Shown here piece after piece: positions 1 through 7,974 of a stretch of 43,270 nt of DNA (position 1 is its first letter; the number at the start of each line of letters is the position of its first letter). The notes beneath the pieces were generated by a model. The model was not told the origin of the DNA, did not search any database, and worked only from the letters and a program-made list of their open reading frames with translations. The position numbers were made by a program, and so were the translations under genes. Source of the stretch: JANLSO01 sp031362405 (GTDB taxonomy: Bacteria; Actinomycetota; Thermoleophilia; Miltoncostaeales; Miltoncostaeaceae). The stretch lies in assembly GCA_031362405.1 (NCBI GenBank), contig JANLSO010000210.1, positions 1 to 43,270 of the forward strand. The letters are read 5' to 3'.

Positions 1-1
1 T

Positions 2-454
2 CGTCGCGCCCCCCGCGTCGTGCTCGCCGAGGTTCTCGAGGCGGCGAGCCCGGAGATCACGCTGATGCTCGATCTCAAGGGGATCGACCCGCGCCTACCC
101 GGTGAGGTCATGCGGGCGGTCGACCGATGGCTCGCGGGCCGGCGGTTGATCGTGTGCTCACGTACCTGGCGGGCCCTTGAGATCTTTCGTGGCGCCGCCG
201 GGGTCGAGACGCTGCATTCGGTGGGCAGCCGCCGCCAGTTGCACGCGTTGCTTCGCCGCTATCCGCGGCGACTTCCGGGAGGCGTGTCGATCGATCGCCG
301 TCTGCTCGACCCAGCGGTCACGGCTGCTCTGCGAGAACGTACCGACCGGGTCTGGAGTTGGGTGGTAGACGACCGCGACTCCGCGCGCATTCTCGCGTCA
401 TGGGGCGTGACGGGGTTCATCAGCGACGCACCCCACGCGCTCCGCCCGGCGTGA
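2..454 (+). CDS. Glycerophosphodiester phosphodiesterase family protein, C-terminal part
   Basis: The reading frame is already open at the left edge, so the N-terminus lies outside the window; the GTG at 20 is internal. The visible part starts with a GDPD-type segment (LAEVLEAA, then ITLMLDLKG, equivalent to the 'EVL...iElK' core of the TIM barrel). It ends with the usual C-terminal signature: VWSWVVDDRDSA, then WGVTGFISDAP, where the family has 'v.tWtvnd...' and 'GVDgiiTD.P'. Family members cleave glycerophosphodiesters to glycerol-3-phosphate and an alcohol, with divalent metal. The catalytic histidines near the N-terminus cannot be checked here. The gene converges on the MscS-like gene, with about 40 bases between the stops. 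Confidence 0.75.
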   Translation, partial: RRAPRVVLAEVLEAASPEITLMLDLKGIDPRLPGEVMRAVDRWLAGRRLIVCSRTWRALEIFRGAAGVETLHSVGSRRQLHALLRRYPRRLPGGVSIDRRLLDPAVTAALRERTDRVWSWVVDDRDSARILASWGVTGFISDAPHALRPA

Positions 455-494
455 GGGTCTCACCGTGGGTCCACGTGAGCGGGGCGGCAGTCCC

Positions 495-1370
495 CTACAT
501 CGTCTGGGTTGGCGCGTCAGCCCCGGGGGGCGCAGGCGGCGGCGGTGGGGGCGTCGGCGACGGTTCGCGAACGATGACCACCGCGTCGAGCAGCATCCGG
601 TTCGGAACGCGGGTCAGCTCACCCTCGCCGGTGCGGATCGTCGTCGCCGCCCCCTCGGTGCCGATCACCTCGCCCTCGATGTCTCCGACTTTGATGTGCC
701 GGCCCGGCTGGATGGCGTCTGACAGGTAACGGCCGGCGGCGATCTGCCCAACGACGTCACGGCTGCCCAGGCCGAAGGCCAGCGCAACGGTGAGGGCGAC
801 CCCGGCAACGAGCGTCGTCGCCAAAAGCACGAGGAACAGCGTCGGGATGCCCATCATCGCCGTGGCGACGATCGTCCCGATCCCCATGACGGCGATCTGC
901 GCTGCCAGGCCGAGTGGGCCGTGGAGATCCATCTGCTCGGCGATCTTGTCGACGCGTTCGCGCACCGCGTTGCCCGCGACGACGGCGAGCATCAGGATCG
1001 CGAATCCGACGACCAGCTTCGGCAAGAAGAGGATCGCCTGGTTGAGCGCCTCGGTGAGGGCCGGCAGCTCGAGCAGCGACACCGCGACGACGACGACGAC
1101 GAACAGCAGCAGAAACCTCACCAGCCCCGCGATCAGCCCGGCCAACGACGATCCCAAACCCACCTTGCTGATCGCGTCGTGAACGCCCCAGCGTTCGCCC
1201 ATCCGATCGATCCCGGCGGTGGTCAGAACGCGCCGAACCACCTTGGTGATGATCTTCGCGGCGATCAGGCCGATGACCAGAACGACGATGGCGCCCGCCA
1301 ACCGTGGGAGAAAACCACCGATGTCGTCGAGCGCCGTATCGAGGACGCTCGCCGGGAGCACGAAGGTCAT
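495..1370 (-). CDS. MscS-like small-conductance mechanosensitive channel family protein
   Basis: A 291-residue membrane protein. It has an N-terminal segment LAGAIVVLVIGLIAAKIITK, further hydrophobic helices at about residues 75-100, 110-135 and 155-200, then a small beta-rich domain (IKVGDIEGEVIGTEGAATTI) like the MscS middle domain that follows the pore helix. The C-terminus is a proline run. Repeated conserved-TM segments suggest the CmpX/'TM helix' branch rather than classic E. coli MscS. The start ATG (1370) is chosen because AGGAG stands about 6 bases upstream and because its ATGA overlaps the stop of the preceding small gene. It is the last gene of an operon led by an ECF sigma factor, which suggests envelope or osmotic stress. 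The function is inferred from family. Confidence 0.75.
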   Translation of the reverse strand: MTFVLPASVLDTALDDIGGFLPRLAGAIVVLVIGLIAAKIITKVVRRVLTTAGIDRMGERWGVHDAISKVGLGSSLAGLIAGLVRFLLLFVVVVVAVSLLELPALTEALNQAILFLPKLVVGFAILMLAVVAGNAVRERVDKIAEQMDLHGPLGLAAQIAVMGIGTIVATAMMGIPTLFLVLLATTLVAGVALTVALAFGLGSRDVVGQIAAGRYLSDAIQPGRHIKVGDIEGEVIGTEGAATTIRTGEGELTRVPNRMLLDAVVIVREPSPTPPPPPPAPPGADAPTQTM

Positions 1371-1618
1371 GGATTTCTCCTGTTGCGGGATCGCCGGGTG
1401 CCGATCAGGACCGCGGCGCCCTGGGCCAAGGCGACGGCCAAACCGCCGATCGAATCGAGCGCGCTGCGTGCGTGCCGCTGCCAACGAGCGGCTGCAACAA
1501 CCCGTTGGCTCAGGCCCTGCGAGCCGGTCGGTGGGTCGTCGCGCAGCTCCGACAGCAGCTCGTCGAGGCGCTCGTCTCCTGCCCCGGCGGGAGGTTCTGG
1601 CCCGGCGGGATCAGGCAC
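1367..1618 (-). CDS. Small unknown protein between an ECF sigma factor and the MscS-like gene
   Basis: An 83-residue protein. The ATG start overlaps the sigma-factor stop by 8 bases and the stop overlaps the next start (ATGA), so it is very probably translated in a coupled way. Residues 15-50 are charged and helical (DERLDELLSELRDDPP, then VVAAARWQRHAR). Residues 52-73 form one hydrophobic helix (ALDSIGGLAVALAQGAAVLIG), followed by a basic tail. Short, single-helix membrane proteins directly downstream of an ECF sigma gene are often anti-sigma factors or regulators; no zinc-binding HxxxCxxC motif is present. An anti-sigma role is inference only. I do not recognise a named family. Confidence 0.65.
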   Translation of the reverse strand: MPDPAGPEPPAGAGDERLDELLSELRDDPPTGSQGLSQRVVAAARWQRHARSALDSIGGLAVALAQGAAVLIGTRRSRNRRNP

Positions 1619-2210
1619 GGGGAAGTTCCCAGTCGTAGGTGTTGTTGCGCAGCAGCTCGGCCAGCTCGTGACGGGCGCGATGCAGGCGACCCTTCACGCT
1701 GCCGATCGGTGTCTGCGTGACGGCGGCGATGTCCTCGTAGGCCAGGCCCTCAAGGTCGCGCAGTACAAGTACCGCCCGGTGCTCGGGCTTCAAAAGGGTG
1801 ATCTTCGCCGCGAGTCGGTCGCGCCGTTCGGCCTGCTCGAGCTGTGAGGCGGGCGTGGCCGGATCGTCGGCGTCTGGCTCGGGGGTGTGATCTTCGATCT
1901 CCTCCACGGGGATCGGTCGCTTACGTGCCAGCGAGTTCAACGCCGTCGTGTGGACGACGCGCAAGAGCCAGACGCGAAACGGACCGTCTCCGCGAAACGT
2001 CGAGAGGCGGTGGAAGGCGCGAAGCAGGGCGTCTTGGGCGACGTCCTCAGCGTCCTGGCGGCCGACGATACGCGCCGCGACACGCACGGCGACATCGCGA
2101 TGACGATCGACCAGCTGGCTGAAGGCCTCGATGTCGCCCTTTCCCGCGCGGCGGGCAAGGGCCTCGTCGGGTCCCGCCGTCCAGACGGGCCGGGCGCTCG
2201 CCGTGGTCAC
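1611..2210 (-). CDS. ECF-type RNA polymerase sigma factor (sigma-70 family)
   Basis: 199 residues, the usual length for group 4 sigma factors. Region 2 runs from about residue 15 to 85 (DIEAFSQLVDRHRDVAVRVA, DAEDVAQDALLRAFHRLSTF, FRVWLLRVVHTTALNSLARK). Region 4 covers the last 60 residues and includes LKPEHRAVLVLRDLEGLAYE, DIAAVTQTPIGSVKGRLHRA. The GTG at 2210 is preferred because the longer frame upstream is arginine-rich and unlike the family. A G-rich SD-like run lies 5-10 bases before it and a GAAGGAG further up. A weak -10-like TATCCT (2299-2294 on this strand) could be its promoter. It leads the operon sigma / small membrane protein / MscS-like channel, so it probably answers an envelope or osmotic signal; that is inference. 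Confidence 0.85.
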   Translation of the reverse strand: MTTASARPVWTAGPDEALARRAGKGDIEAFSQLVDRHRDVAVRVAARIVGRQDAEDVAQDALLRAFHRLSTFRGDGPFRVWLLRVVHTTALNSLARKRPIPVEEIEDHTPEPDADDPATPASQLEQAERRDRLAAKITLLKPEHRAVLVLRDLEGLAYEDIAAVTQTPIGSVKGRLHRARHELAELLRNNTYDWELPRA

Positions 2211-2719
2211 GCGGCCACCCCCCGGCGTAACTCCTTCAGCGCCGCGACTGTCTGGCCCCGTCGGAACGACTCTCCTACGCCGACCAAGGAGACAGGATAC
2301 CGGTGACTCTGCCCATTCCCCCAGACCCCGCACCCCGTTGCGACGCGACGGCTGACCCATCCACCGACGAGAAGCCCGCCACTACGCCGGGGCCGCTGTT
2401 GATCGAGCCGCGCCCCGTAAACCGTCCCGTCGGATGCACATCCAGCGGCCCTGAGGGCGCTGACCCGACACGGCCGGGGTCCGTCCCGCACATCTAAGAC
2501 ACAGCATTTGCTGGTGAGTCGGTTGGGCACGACGGCGAACCTATCCGCTCGGCAGGGCCAGCGCGACCAGCGCGGAGCGCGCCGCAACTCTTGACCGCGT
2601 GGCGTTCGCACGCCACGGACGGCGGGAACGAGACCGGCTCGGTGCCGAGGGCGCCGGGGTCGAGCGGGCCGTCGCGTTGCCGCACGAGCGTCTGCTGGTC
2701 GCCTCGGCGTTAAAGGTCG
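2211..2719. other. Intergenic stretch without a recognisable gene
   Basis: About 500 bases between the sigma-factor start and the first recognisable piece of the decayed kinase. All reading frames are short or give arginine/proline-rich translations typical of random high-GC frames. The right-hand part (from about 2600) may be the eroded N-terminal region of the kinase pseudogene: one frame gives ERLLVASALKVARAREMA, which could be the end of a GAF-type segment, but this is too weak to annotate. The left part holds the probable sigma-operon promoter (TATCCT at 2294-2299, minus strand). Confidence 0.4.
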
Positions 2720-3290
2720 CACGGGCACGTGAGATGGCGGCAGGGAACGACGACGGTCGCGCGTCACCTGCGCGCGCTCGAGGGCCGTGAGATCGATGCG
2801 CCCTCTCGCGAGCAACTCGCGAACCTGCGTCGGGCGGTTGTCGAGGCGGCGCAGGGCCTGCGCCAACTGATCACGCAGCTGCGTCCTCCCGGCCGTCGCG
2901 ACGGTGGCCGTGCGGAGTCGGTCGGCGGTCCCGTCGAGCGGCTGCCATCCGGGCCCGCGGGTCGACGTATCCCTCGAGGGCCTCCCCGGGATCTTCCCCA
3001 GGAGATCGAGATTGCCGTCTGTCGCGTGGTTCAGGAGGCCCTCACCAACGCCGCCCGGCACTCCGGTGCCGCCCACATCGGCGTCATGCCGGCTACGACG
3101 GCACCCATCTGCCCGTCGTGATCGACGACGACGGACGCGGCGTTCGACCGATGCCCCCACCGGGCGGCTCGGCCTTGCGGGGTTCCGGGCACGAGTACAG
3201 CTGATCGGCGGGGACGCCACGTCGAGTCAGCCCTCGGCGCGGGCACCTCGGTGACGGTCGAGCTCGACCTCGACGGCGTTGTGTGGTTTT
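2720..3290 (+). pseudogene. Decayed NarX/DegS-type sensor histidine kinase
   Basis: Pieces of a HisKA_3-type kinase lie in order but in different frames. From about 2790 one frame reads LRRAVVEAAQGLRQLITQLR, the dimerisation helix. Another frame (about 2955-3000) gives VDVSLEGLPGIFP. The first frame returns with IEIAVCRVVQEALTNAARHS (the N-box) at about 3008-3067. A third gives VVIDDDGRGV (G1 box) near 3117, a fourth LGLAGFRARVQLIGGDA (G2 region) near 3170, and the end GTSVTVELDLDG lies near 3240-3275 in yet another frame. At least four frameshifts are needed, so this is a pseudogene and not a sequencing slip. The start and phosphoacceptor box cannot be recognised. A LuxR-type regulator remnant lies 2.6 kb downstream on the other strand; the two may once have been partners. 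Confidence 0.8.
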
Positions 3291-3359
3291 CGCCAGATTG
3301 GTCGGCGGGCACTTCGATTGACCGTGGTAGCGTCGGCCAGCCCGTTTGGAAAGCCGGTG

Positions 3360-5864
3360 ATGAGCACACCTGCCGACACGCCCGACGCACCTTCAGCGAC
3401 CTCGCGTCGGTCAGCGGACTTTGGCCGCGAAGGGGCGCCGCCGGCCGTGCGTGCGACGGGCGATGGTGCACGCGGAGTTGCCGCGTTCGTCTATCTGGCG
3501 CAGAGGGATGCAGCCGGTCGCGTCACGGGATTTCGCTGTGAGCTGTGCTCGGGCTCTGCGGCGCGGATGGCGCGCCGGCCGGCCGCCGCGGTGGTGGGTG
3601 CCTCGCTCTGTGACCTCTGGCCTGAGCTGGGCGATCCCGAAACTCTGAGCCACCTCGTCGAGGTCGTCGACCGTTCCGAGCCGTGGGATACCGAGCTGAC
3701 CATCCCGCGAGCGGGGGTCTCGTGCACACTCGCCGTCGCGGCCGTGGCCGTCGGAGATTTCCTCATCACGACGGTGGCCGACGTGACGACGGCGCGTCGC
3801 GTGGCCCAGGCCGAGCGCGAGGGCGAGGCGCGTCTGCGCGCCGCGATGGAGGCGACGCTCGACGGTTTCTGGCTGCTCGATGCGGTTCGAGATGCGCAGG
3901 GGCACGTCATCGATATGCGCGTCATCGACCTCAACCGTCGGGCTCAGCGGCAGCTCGGTAAGCCCCGTGGGTCGCTGGTCGGACGCCTGGTCAGCGAGAT
4001 CCTGCCGCTCGAGCGCGGTCGAACGTTGGTCGCCGGCTGTGCGCAGGTCGTGGAGCGCAGCGCCGCAGTCCGTGAGGATCTTGCGGTCGTCAACGCGGTC
4101 GGCAGCGTGCAGTGGCTTGAGCGGCAGCTCGTTCCGCTCACCGAAGATCAAGTGGCGGTCACCACGCGTGACGTCACGGCTCGCCGTCAGGGCGAGGCCC
4201 AATTGCGGCGCCAGCTCGATAGCAAGGCCGCCCTGATCGACGCGATGCAGGATGGCTTTGTCGCCACCGACGCCGAGATGGTCCTCACCGAGGTCAACCA
4301 GCGTTTCTGCGAGCTCACGGGGTTCACTCGGGCCGAGCTGATCGGCGGTCGCCCGCCGTTCGTGTTCTGGCCGTCGGATGAGCGGGTTCAGGGCCGGGCG
4401 CGGCTCACGGCCGTCGCGCGCGACGGTGTGGGCGAATTCGATGCTACCTTCCTGACGCGTTACGGCGTGATGCTCCCGGTCATCGTGAACGGCGCGGCTC
4501 TGCGTGACGATCGGGGTGAAGTCGTCGGGTACCTCGCGACGGTCAAGGACGTCAGCGAGCGTCGCCGCCGTGCGGATGAGATCCAGCGCAGTTTCGCGGC
4601 GTACGAGGCGCTGGCGGAGAACTCACCGGACGTCATCGCGCGGTTCGACCGTGACCTACGCCATGTCTACGTGAATCGGGCGGCGGAGCTGAGTATCGGG
4701 ATCCCGCGCGAGAACATCATCGGTCGCACGAACCGTGATCTGGGCCAACCCCACGACGTCGTCACGCTCTGGGAGGCCGAGCTCGCGGGCGTTCTCGAGC
4801 GGGGTGACACACACGACGTCGAGATCGAGGTGCCGTCGGCGCACGGCACGCGCTGGTTCCATTCACGGCTGGTCCCGGAGGTCGACCTCGACGATCGAGT
4901 CCGCCATGTGCTGAGCGTCTCGCGTGATGTCACCGATCGCAAACACGCTGAGCTCGCCCGTGCCGAGGGCGAGGCGGCGACCCGCGAACTCGCTCGCCGA
5001 GAGGCGGCCCGACGCGTGGTCGCCGAAGCCGTGGCACGCACCGATTCGGCCGAGGCCATCTGCGACGTCGTCGCCGCGCAGGCGGCCGGTCTGCTGCGCG
5101 CGGATGCCGGCTGGGTGGTGACGCGGGAGGATCTCGCACCCGGGCGGGCGGTTGGTTCGTGGTCTGACCCCATCGGGGATCGCGATGCCGGCGGGCCCGC
5201 GCGCGACGACTTCGGCTGGCGCGTGTCGACGCCGATCGTCCTGCGGGAACGCGTGTGGGGCGATCTCGTTGTCGCGGGGCATGCGCCGCAGATGCCGAAC
5301 CACGCCGATGAGGCCCTCGCCGGATTCGCCGACCTCGTCTCGACGGCGCTGGCCAACGCCGAGACGCGCGCCGAGCTGTCGCGTCAGGCACGAACAGACC
5401 CGCTCACGGGGCTCATGAACCGGCGCGCCCTGTTCGAACGGCTCGAACAGCTTGTGCAGAGCGCCCGCCGTTTCGATGAGCCCCTGTCGGTTGCGGTCCT
5501 CGATTTGGACGAGTTCAAACGCATCAACGATCTCCACGGCCACGCGGCGGGCGATGCCACCCTCTGCGAGGTCCACCGGCGGTTGCTGGGGGTGATGCGC
5601 AGCGACGAGTCGGTCGCGCGGATCGGTGGCGAAGAGTTCGCCTGGGTGCTTCCACGCACCGACCTCGATCAGGCCCGCGCCGCCGTCGAACGCGGGTTGG
5701 CGGCGATCTCGACGGATCCGATTGTCACGATCGGCAGGCTCACCTGCTCAGCCGGGCTCGCGCAGCTGGCCGCCGACGAGCAGCCGAGCGATCTCCTTCG
5801 ACGCGCTGATCGTGCGCTCTACCGGGCCAAAGCGGCGGGGCGTAACCGCGTCGCCGCCGATTGA
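3360..5864 (+). CDS. Multi-PAS, GAF and GGDEF domain protein (probable diguanylate cyclase)
   Basis: 834 residues with no clear membrane segment, so probably cytoplasmic. The order is: an N-terminal PAS-like region (about 20-145), PAS (about 158-275, AAMEATLDGFWLLDA), PAS (about 291-405, IDAMQDGFVATDAEM), PAS (about 415-540, ENSPDVIARFDRDL), a GAF-like domain (about 551-665), and GGDEF (about 676-830). The GGDEF domain begins DPLTGLMNRRALF and has an intact GGEEF signature at about residue 756, so c-di-GMP synthesis is expected. The inhibitory I-site position reads RSDE instead of RxxD, so product inhibition may be weaker. The ATG at 3360 is chosen over the longer frame because a GGAAAG stands just upstream and the extra 27 residues overlap the kinase remnant. 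It lies between two broken two-component genes. Confidence 0.88.
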   Translation: MSTPADTPDAPSATSRRSADFGREGAPPAVRATGDGARGVAAFVYLAQRDAAGRVTGFRCELCSGSAARMARRPAAAVVGASLCDLWPELGDPETLSHLVEVVDRSEPWDTELTIPRAGVSCTLAVAAVAVGDFLITTVADVTTARRVAQAEREGEARLRAAMEATLDGFWLLDAVRDAQGHVIDMRVIDLNRRAQRQLGKPRGSLVGRLVSEILPLERGRTLVAGCAQVVERSAAVREDLAVVNAVGSVQWLERQLVPLTEDQVAVTTRDVTARRQGEAQLRRQLDSKAALIDAMQDGFVATDAEMVLTEVNQRFCELTGFTRAELIGGRPPFVFWPSDERVQGRARLTAVARDGVGEFDATFLTRYGVMLPVIVNGAALRDDRGEVVGYLATVKDVSERRRRADEIQRSFAAYEALAENSPDVIARFDRDLRHVYVNRAAELSIGIPRENIIGRTNRDLGQPHDVVTLWEAELAGVLERGDTHDVEIEVPSAHGTRWFHSRLVPEVDLDDRVRHVLSVSRDVTDRKHAELARAEGEAATRELARREAARRVVAEAVARTDSAEAICDVVAAQAAGLLRADAGWVVTREDLAPGRAVGSWSDPIGDRDAGGPARDDFGWRVSTPIVLRERVWGDLVVAGHAPQMPNHADEALAGFADLVSTALANAETRAELSRQARTDPLTGLMNRRALFERLEQLVQSARRFDEPLSVAVLDLDEFKRINDLHGHAAGDATLCEVHRRLLGVMRSDESVARIGGEEFAWVLPRTDLDQARAAVERGLAAISTDPIVTIGRLTCSAGLAQLAADEQPSDLLRRADRALYRAKAAGRNRVAAD

Positions 5865-5867
5865 GGC

Positions 5868-6240
5868 TCAGCGTCCGGTGAGCATGTCGGCGCTGAGGGC
5901 GATACGCACCATCTCGGCCCGCGTATTGGCGCCCAGTTTGTTCATGACGTGCGCGCGGTGGCTTTCGATGGTCCGAGGGCTGAGTGTCGAGCGCTCGGCG
6001 ATCTCGTGGTTCGAGTAGCCCAACGCGAGCAGTTGCATGATCTGCCGCTCGCGGTCGGTCAGGGCACCGAGGGCGTCCCCTGGGCCAACGCGGCACCACC
6101 CGAGGGATCGGCGTCGAGCAGCATGCGGGTGGGAGAGGTGCCGGCGACCATGCCGGCATCCACATGCTCCCGTGGCGACGCCGGCATCCGGGTCGCCACG
6201 AGAATCGGCCGCGGAGTTACCACGGTCGGGGGGTGACTGC
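5868..6240 (-). pseudogene. Remnant of a LuxR/NarL-type response regulator
   Basis: Reading leftward from about 6080, one frame gives a complete GerE/LuxR helix-turn-helix: LTDREREIMQLLALGYSNHE-type start (actual residues LTDRERQIMQLLALGYSNHE), then IAERSTLSPRTIESHRAHVM and NKLGANTRAEMVRIALSAD, ending at a TGA at 5868-5870. No ATG, GTG or TTG start exists in that frame upstream, and no full receiver domain follows. In another frame between about 6240 and 6090 a fragment (RPILVATRMPASPREHVDAG, then GMVAG) looks like the end of a receiver domain. So the gene has lost most of its receiver and has at least one frameshift. Its 3' end meets the end of the GGDEF gene (3 bases apart). Confidence 0.8.
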
Positions 6241-6292
6241 CCCCCATCCGGCGGGCGAGGGCGTCCGTCCTGGCCGGTACCTTCCCACGTTC

Positions 6293-7114
6293 ATGCCGTG
6301 GTACGAAGCGATCGTGCTGGGAATCGTTCAGGGGCTCACCGAGTTCCTGCCCATCTCCAGCACGGCACACCTGCGCATCATTCCCGCCTTCCTCGGCTGG
6401 GATGATCCCGGGGCAGCATTTACCGCGGTGACGCAGCTCGGCACGGTGGCCGCGGTACTGATCTATTTCCGCGATGATTTGGTTCGGGTCACGCGGGCCT
6501 GGCTCGCGAGTCTCGGCGACCGCTCACGCCGTGGCGATCTCGACGCACGGATGGGGTGGTACATCATCCTCGCCACCATCCCGATCGGTGTCTTGGGATT
6601 GATCTTCAAGGATCAGATCGAGACCGGGGCACGCAGCCTCACGCTGATCGGCACCACCCTGATCGTGCTCGGCATCGTGCTCTGGATCGCCGAGCGCGTT
6701 GCCACCCAGAAACGTGACGAAAGCCAGGTCACCCGAAGGGATGCCGTGGTCGTCGGTGCCGCCCAGGCGCTGGCGCTCGTGCCCGGTGTCTCGCGCTCGG
6801 GTGCGACGATCACGGCCGGTCTCTTCACCGGGCTCACCCGTGCTGCCGCGGCGCGATTCTCGTTTCTGCTGTCGATTCCCGCGATCACCCTGGCCGGCCT
6901 CTATCAGGGCGTCAAGCTGATCAGCGACGGCACGGAGTCGACCAGTTGGTTCGCGCTCGGCTCCGCCACGGCGATCGCGTTCTTGGTCGGCTACGCGTCG
7001 ATCGCCTTCCTGCTGAAGTACCTCACGACGCACTCCACGAATATCTTCGTCGTCTACCGCATCGCTCTCGGGCTGATCGTTCTCGGCCTCGTCGCCGGCG
7101 GCGTCATCAACTGA
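6293..7114 (+). CDS. uppP: Undecaprenyl-diphosphatase
   Basis: 273 residues, the normal length of UppP/BacA. It dephosphorylates undecaprenyl diphosphate to the monophosphate carrier lipid for peptidoglycan and other wall polymers, in the cytoplasmic membrane. Both signature motifs are present: IVQGLTEFLPISSTAHL at the N-terminus (the usual SSSGHL is SSTAHL here) and PGVSRSGATITAGLFTGLTR in the middle. About eight hydrophobic helices can be seen. The ATG at 6293 gives the canonical N-terminus (MPWYEAIVLGIVQGLTEF). There is no clear SD; TACCTT lies 9 bases before the ATG, so a leaderless transcript is possible. The end overlaps the DsbA-like gene's end by 8 bases (convergent). Confidence 0.95.
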   Translation: MPWYEAIVLGIVQGLTEFLPISSTAHLRIIPAFLGWDDPGAAFTAVTQLGTVAAVLIYFRDDLVRVTRAWLASLGDRSRRGDLDARMGWYIILATIPIGVLGLIFKDQIETGARSLTLIGTTLIVLGIVLWIAERVATQKRDESQVTRRDAVVVGAAQALALVPGVSRSGATITAGLFTGLTRAAAARFSFLLSIPAITLAGLYQGVKLISDGTESTSWFALGSATAIAFLVGYASIAFLLKYLTTHSTNIFVVYRIALGLIVLGLVAGGVIN

Positions 7115-7955
7115 GGTCCCAGTAGGCGTCGCCCGCGATCGGATGCTCGGTCGCGACGGCGGCCAGTTGTCGCCGCGCCTCGTTGGGAGGAATCTCGCAG
7201 ATCGCTGCCACCTCGACGGTCGCCAGCGGATACGGGGCCCAGGCGAGAACCTGCGTGACGTCGTCGGGGGTGGGCCGTAGGCCGACCTCGGGGGCCAGGT
7301 TGGCGAGCGTCACCTCGTAGACGCGTGTCGGCTGGAATCCCGGGGCGTCGATGCGCGTGCCCGCGGCGCTGATCTCCCAGCTCGGGCACGTGTAGCGCCA
7401 CACCCCCTCAGGGGTCTGTGCGAGCCGCTCGCGCATCGCCAGGGCGGCGGGGGAGGGCCTCCGTGCCGCTGCCATGTCGTCACGCATCGCCGTCTCGACG
7501 CGGTCGTCACGCATCCACGCGACAAGAGCCTCGGGATCGATGCCGCTTTCGGCGGCGGCGCGGGCGAGGGTCGCGGGCTCGTCGATCATCAACCGGTGGC
7601 TCATGCCCAGAACGCGCAGCCGCCGAAGTAGGTGCTCCTCATGATCGGGTGCGTGGACCCGTACGGCGACGACGGCGCGGCAGGCAACGATCGTGGCCAT
7701 GTGCCGATTCGCGGGTGAGCTATCGATCGGCATGCCGAACAAGCCGCGAATCCGGGCTCGGCTCTCGCCGAGATACGCGACCGGAACCCCCCGTCGTGCG
7801 TACTCGTCAGTGGTTTGGGAGAGCACGACGGCCCGCCGTTCCCAACGAATGGCGTCGCCGTATCTCCAGGCGACCCGCAGCCGCGCGCCCTCTGCCGAGA
7901 AGCACCACGGACATGCCGGATCGTAGAACTGTTGGATCGTGATCGTGGAGTTCAC
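7107..7955 (-). CDS. DsbA/FrnE-like thioredoxin-fold oxidoreductase
   Basis: 282 residues starting at a GTG (7955), 20 bases after the stop of the sensor kinase, so probably co-transcribed. The N-terminus ITIQQFYDPACPWCF has the CxxC active site (CPWC) straight after a beta strand, as in the DsbA/FrnE family. No signal peptide precedes it, so it is cytoplasmic, like FrnE. The middle is helical (DEEHLLRRLR-type segment; GIDPEALVAWM), matching the helical insertion of DsbA-like proteins. The last 60 residues (RPTPDDVTQVLAWAPYPLAT, VEVAAICEIPPNEARRQL) look like an added small helical domain. A thiol-disulfide role is expected; the partner or substrate is unknown. The link to the kinase suggests redox sensing, which is inference. 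Confidence 0.75.
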   Translation of the reverse strand: MNSTITIQQFYDPACPWCFSAEGARLRVAWRYGDAIRWERRAVVLSQTTDEYARRGVPVAYLGESRARIRGLFGMPIDSSPANRHMATIVACRAVVAVRVHAPDHEEHLLRRLRVLGMSHRLMIDEPATLARAAAESGIDPEALVAWMRDDRVETAMRDDMAAARRPSPAALAMRERLAQTPEGVWRYTCPSWEISAAGTRIDAPGFQPTRVYEVTLANLAPEVGLRPTPDDVTQVLAWAPYPLATVEVAAICEIPPNEARRQLAAVATEHPIAGDAYWDLS

Positions 7956-7974
7956 GTGCGTACGCGATCCGGCC

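Noticed and set aside
455..494. Possible hairpin TCACCGTGG/CCACGTGA between convergent genes at the left edge
   Set aside because: The stem has a bulge and is short, with no T-run; it is too weak to call a terminator.
2207..3220. Open frame of more than 330 codons on the minus strand over the kinase remnant
   Set aside because: Its translation has no recognisable motif, while the plus strand holds kinase motifs in order. It is a by-product of GC-rich sequence.
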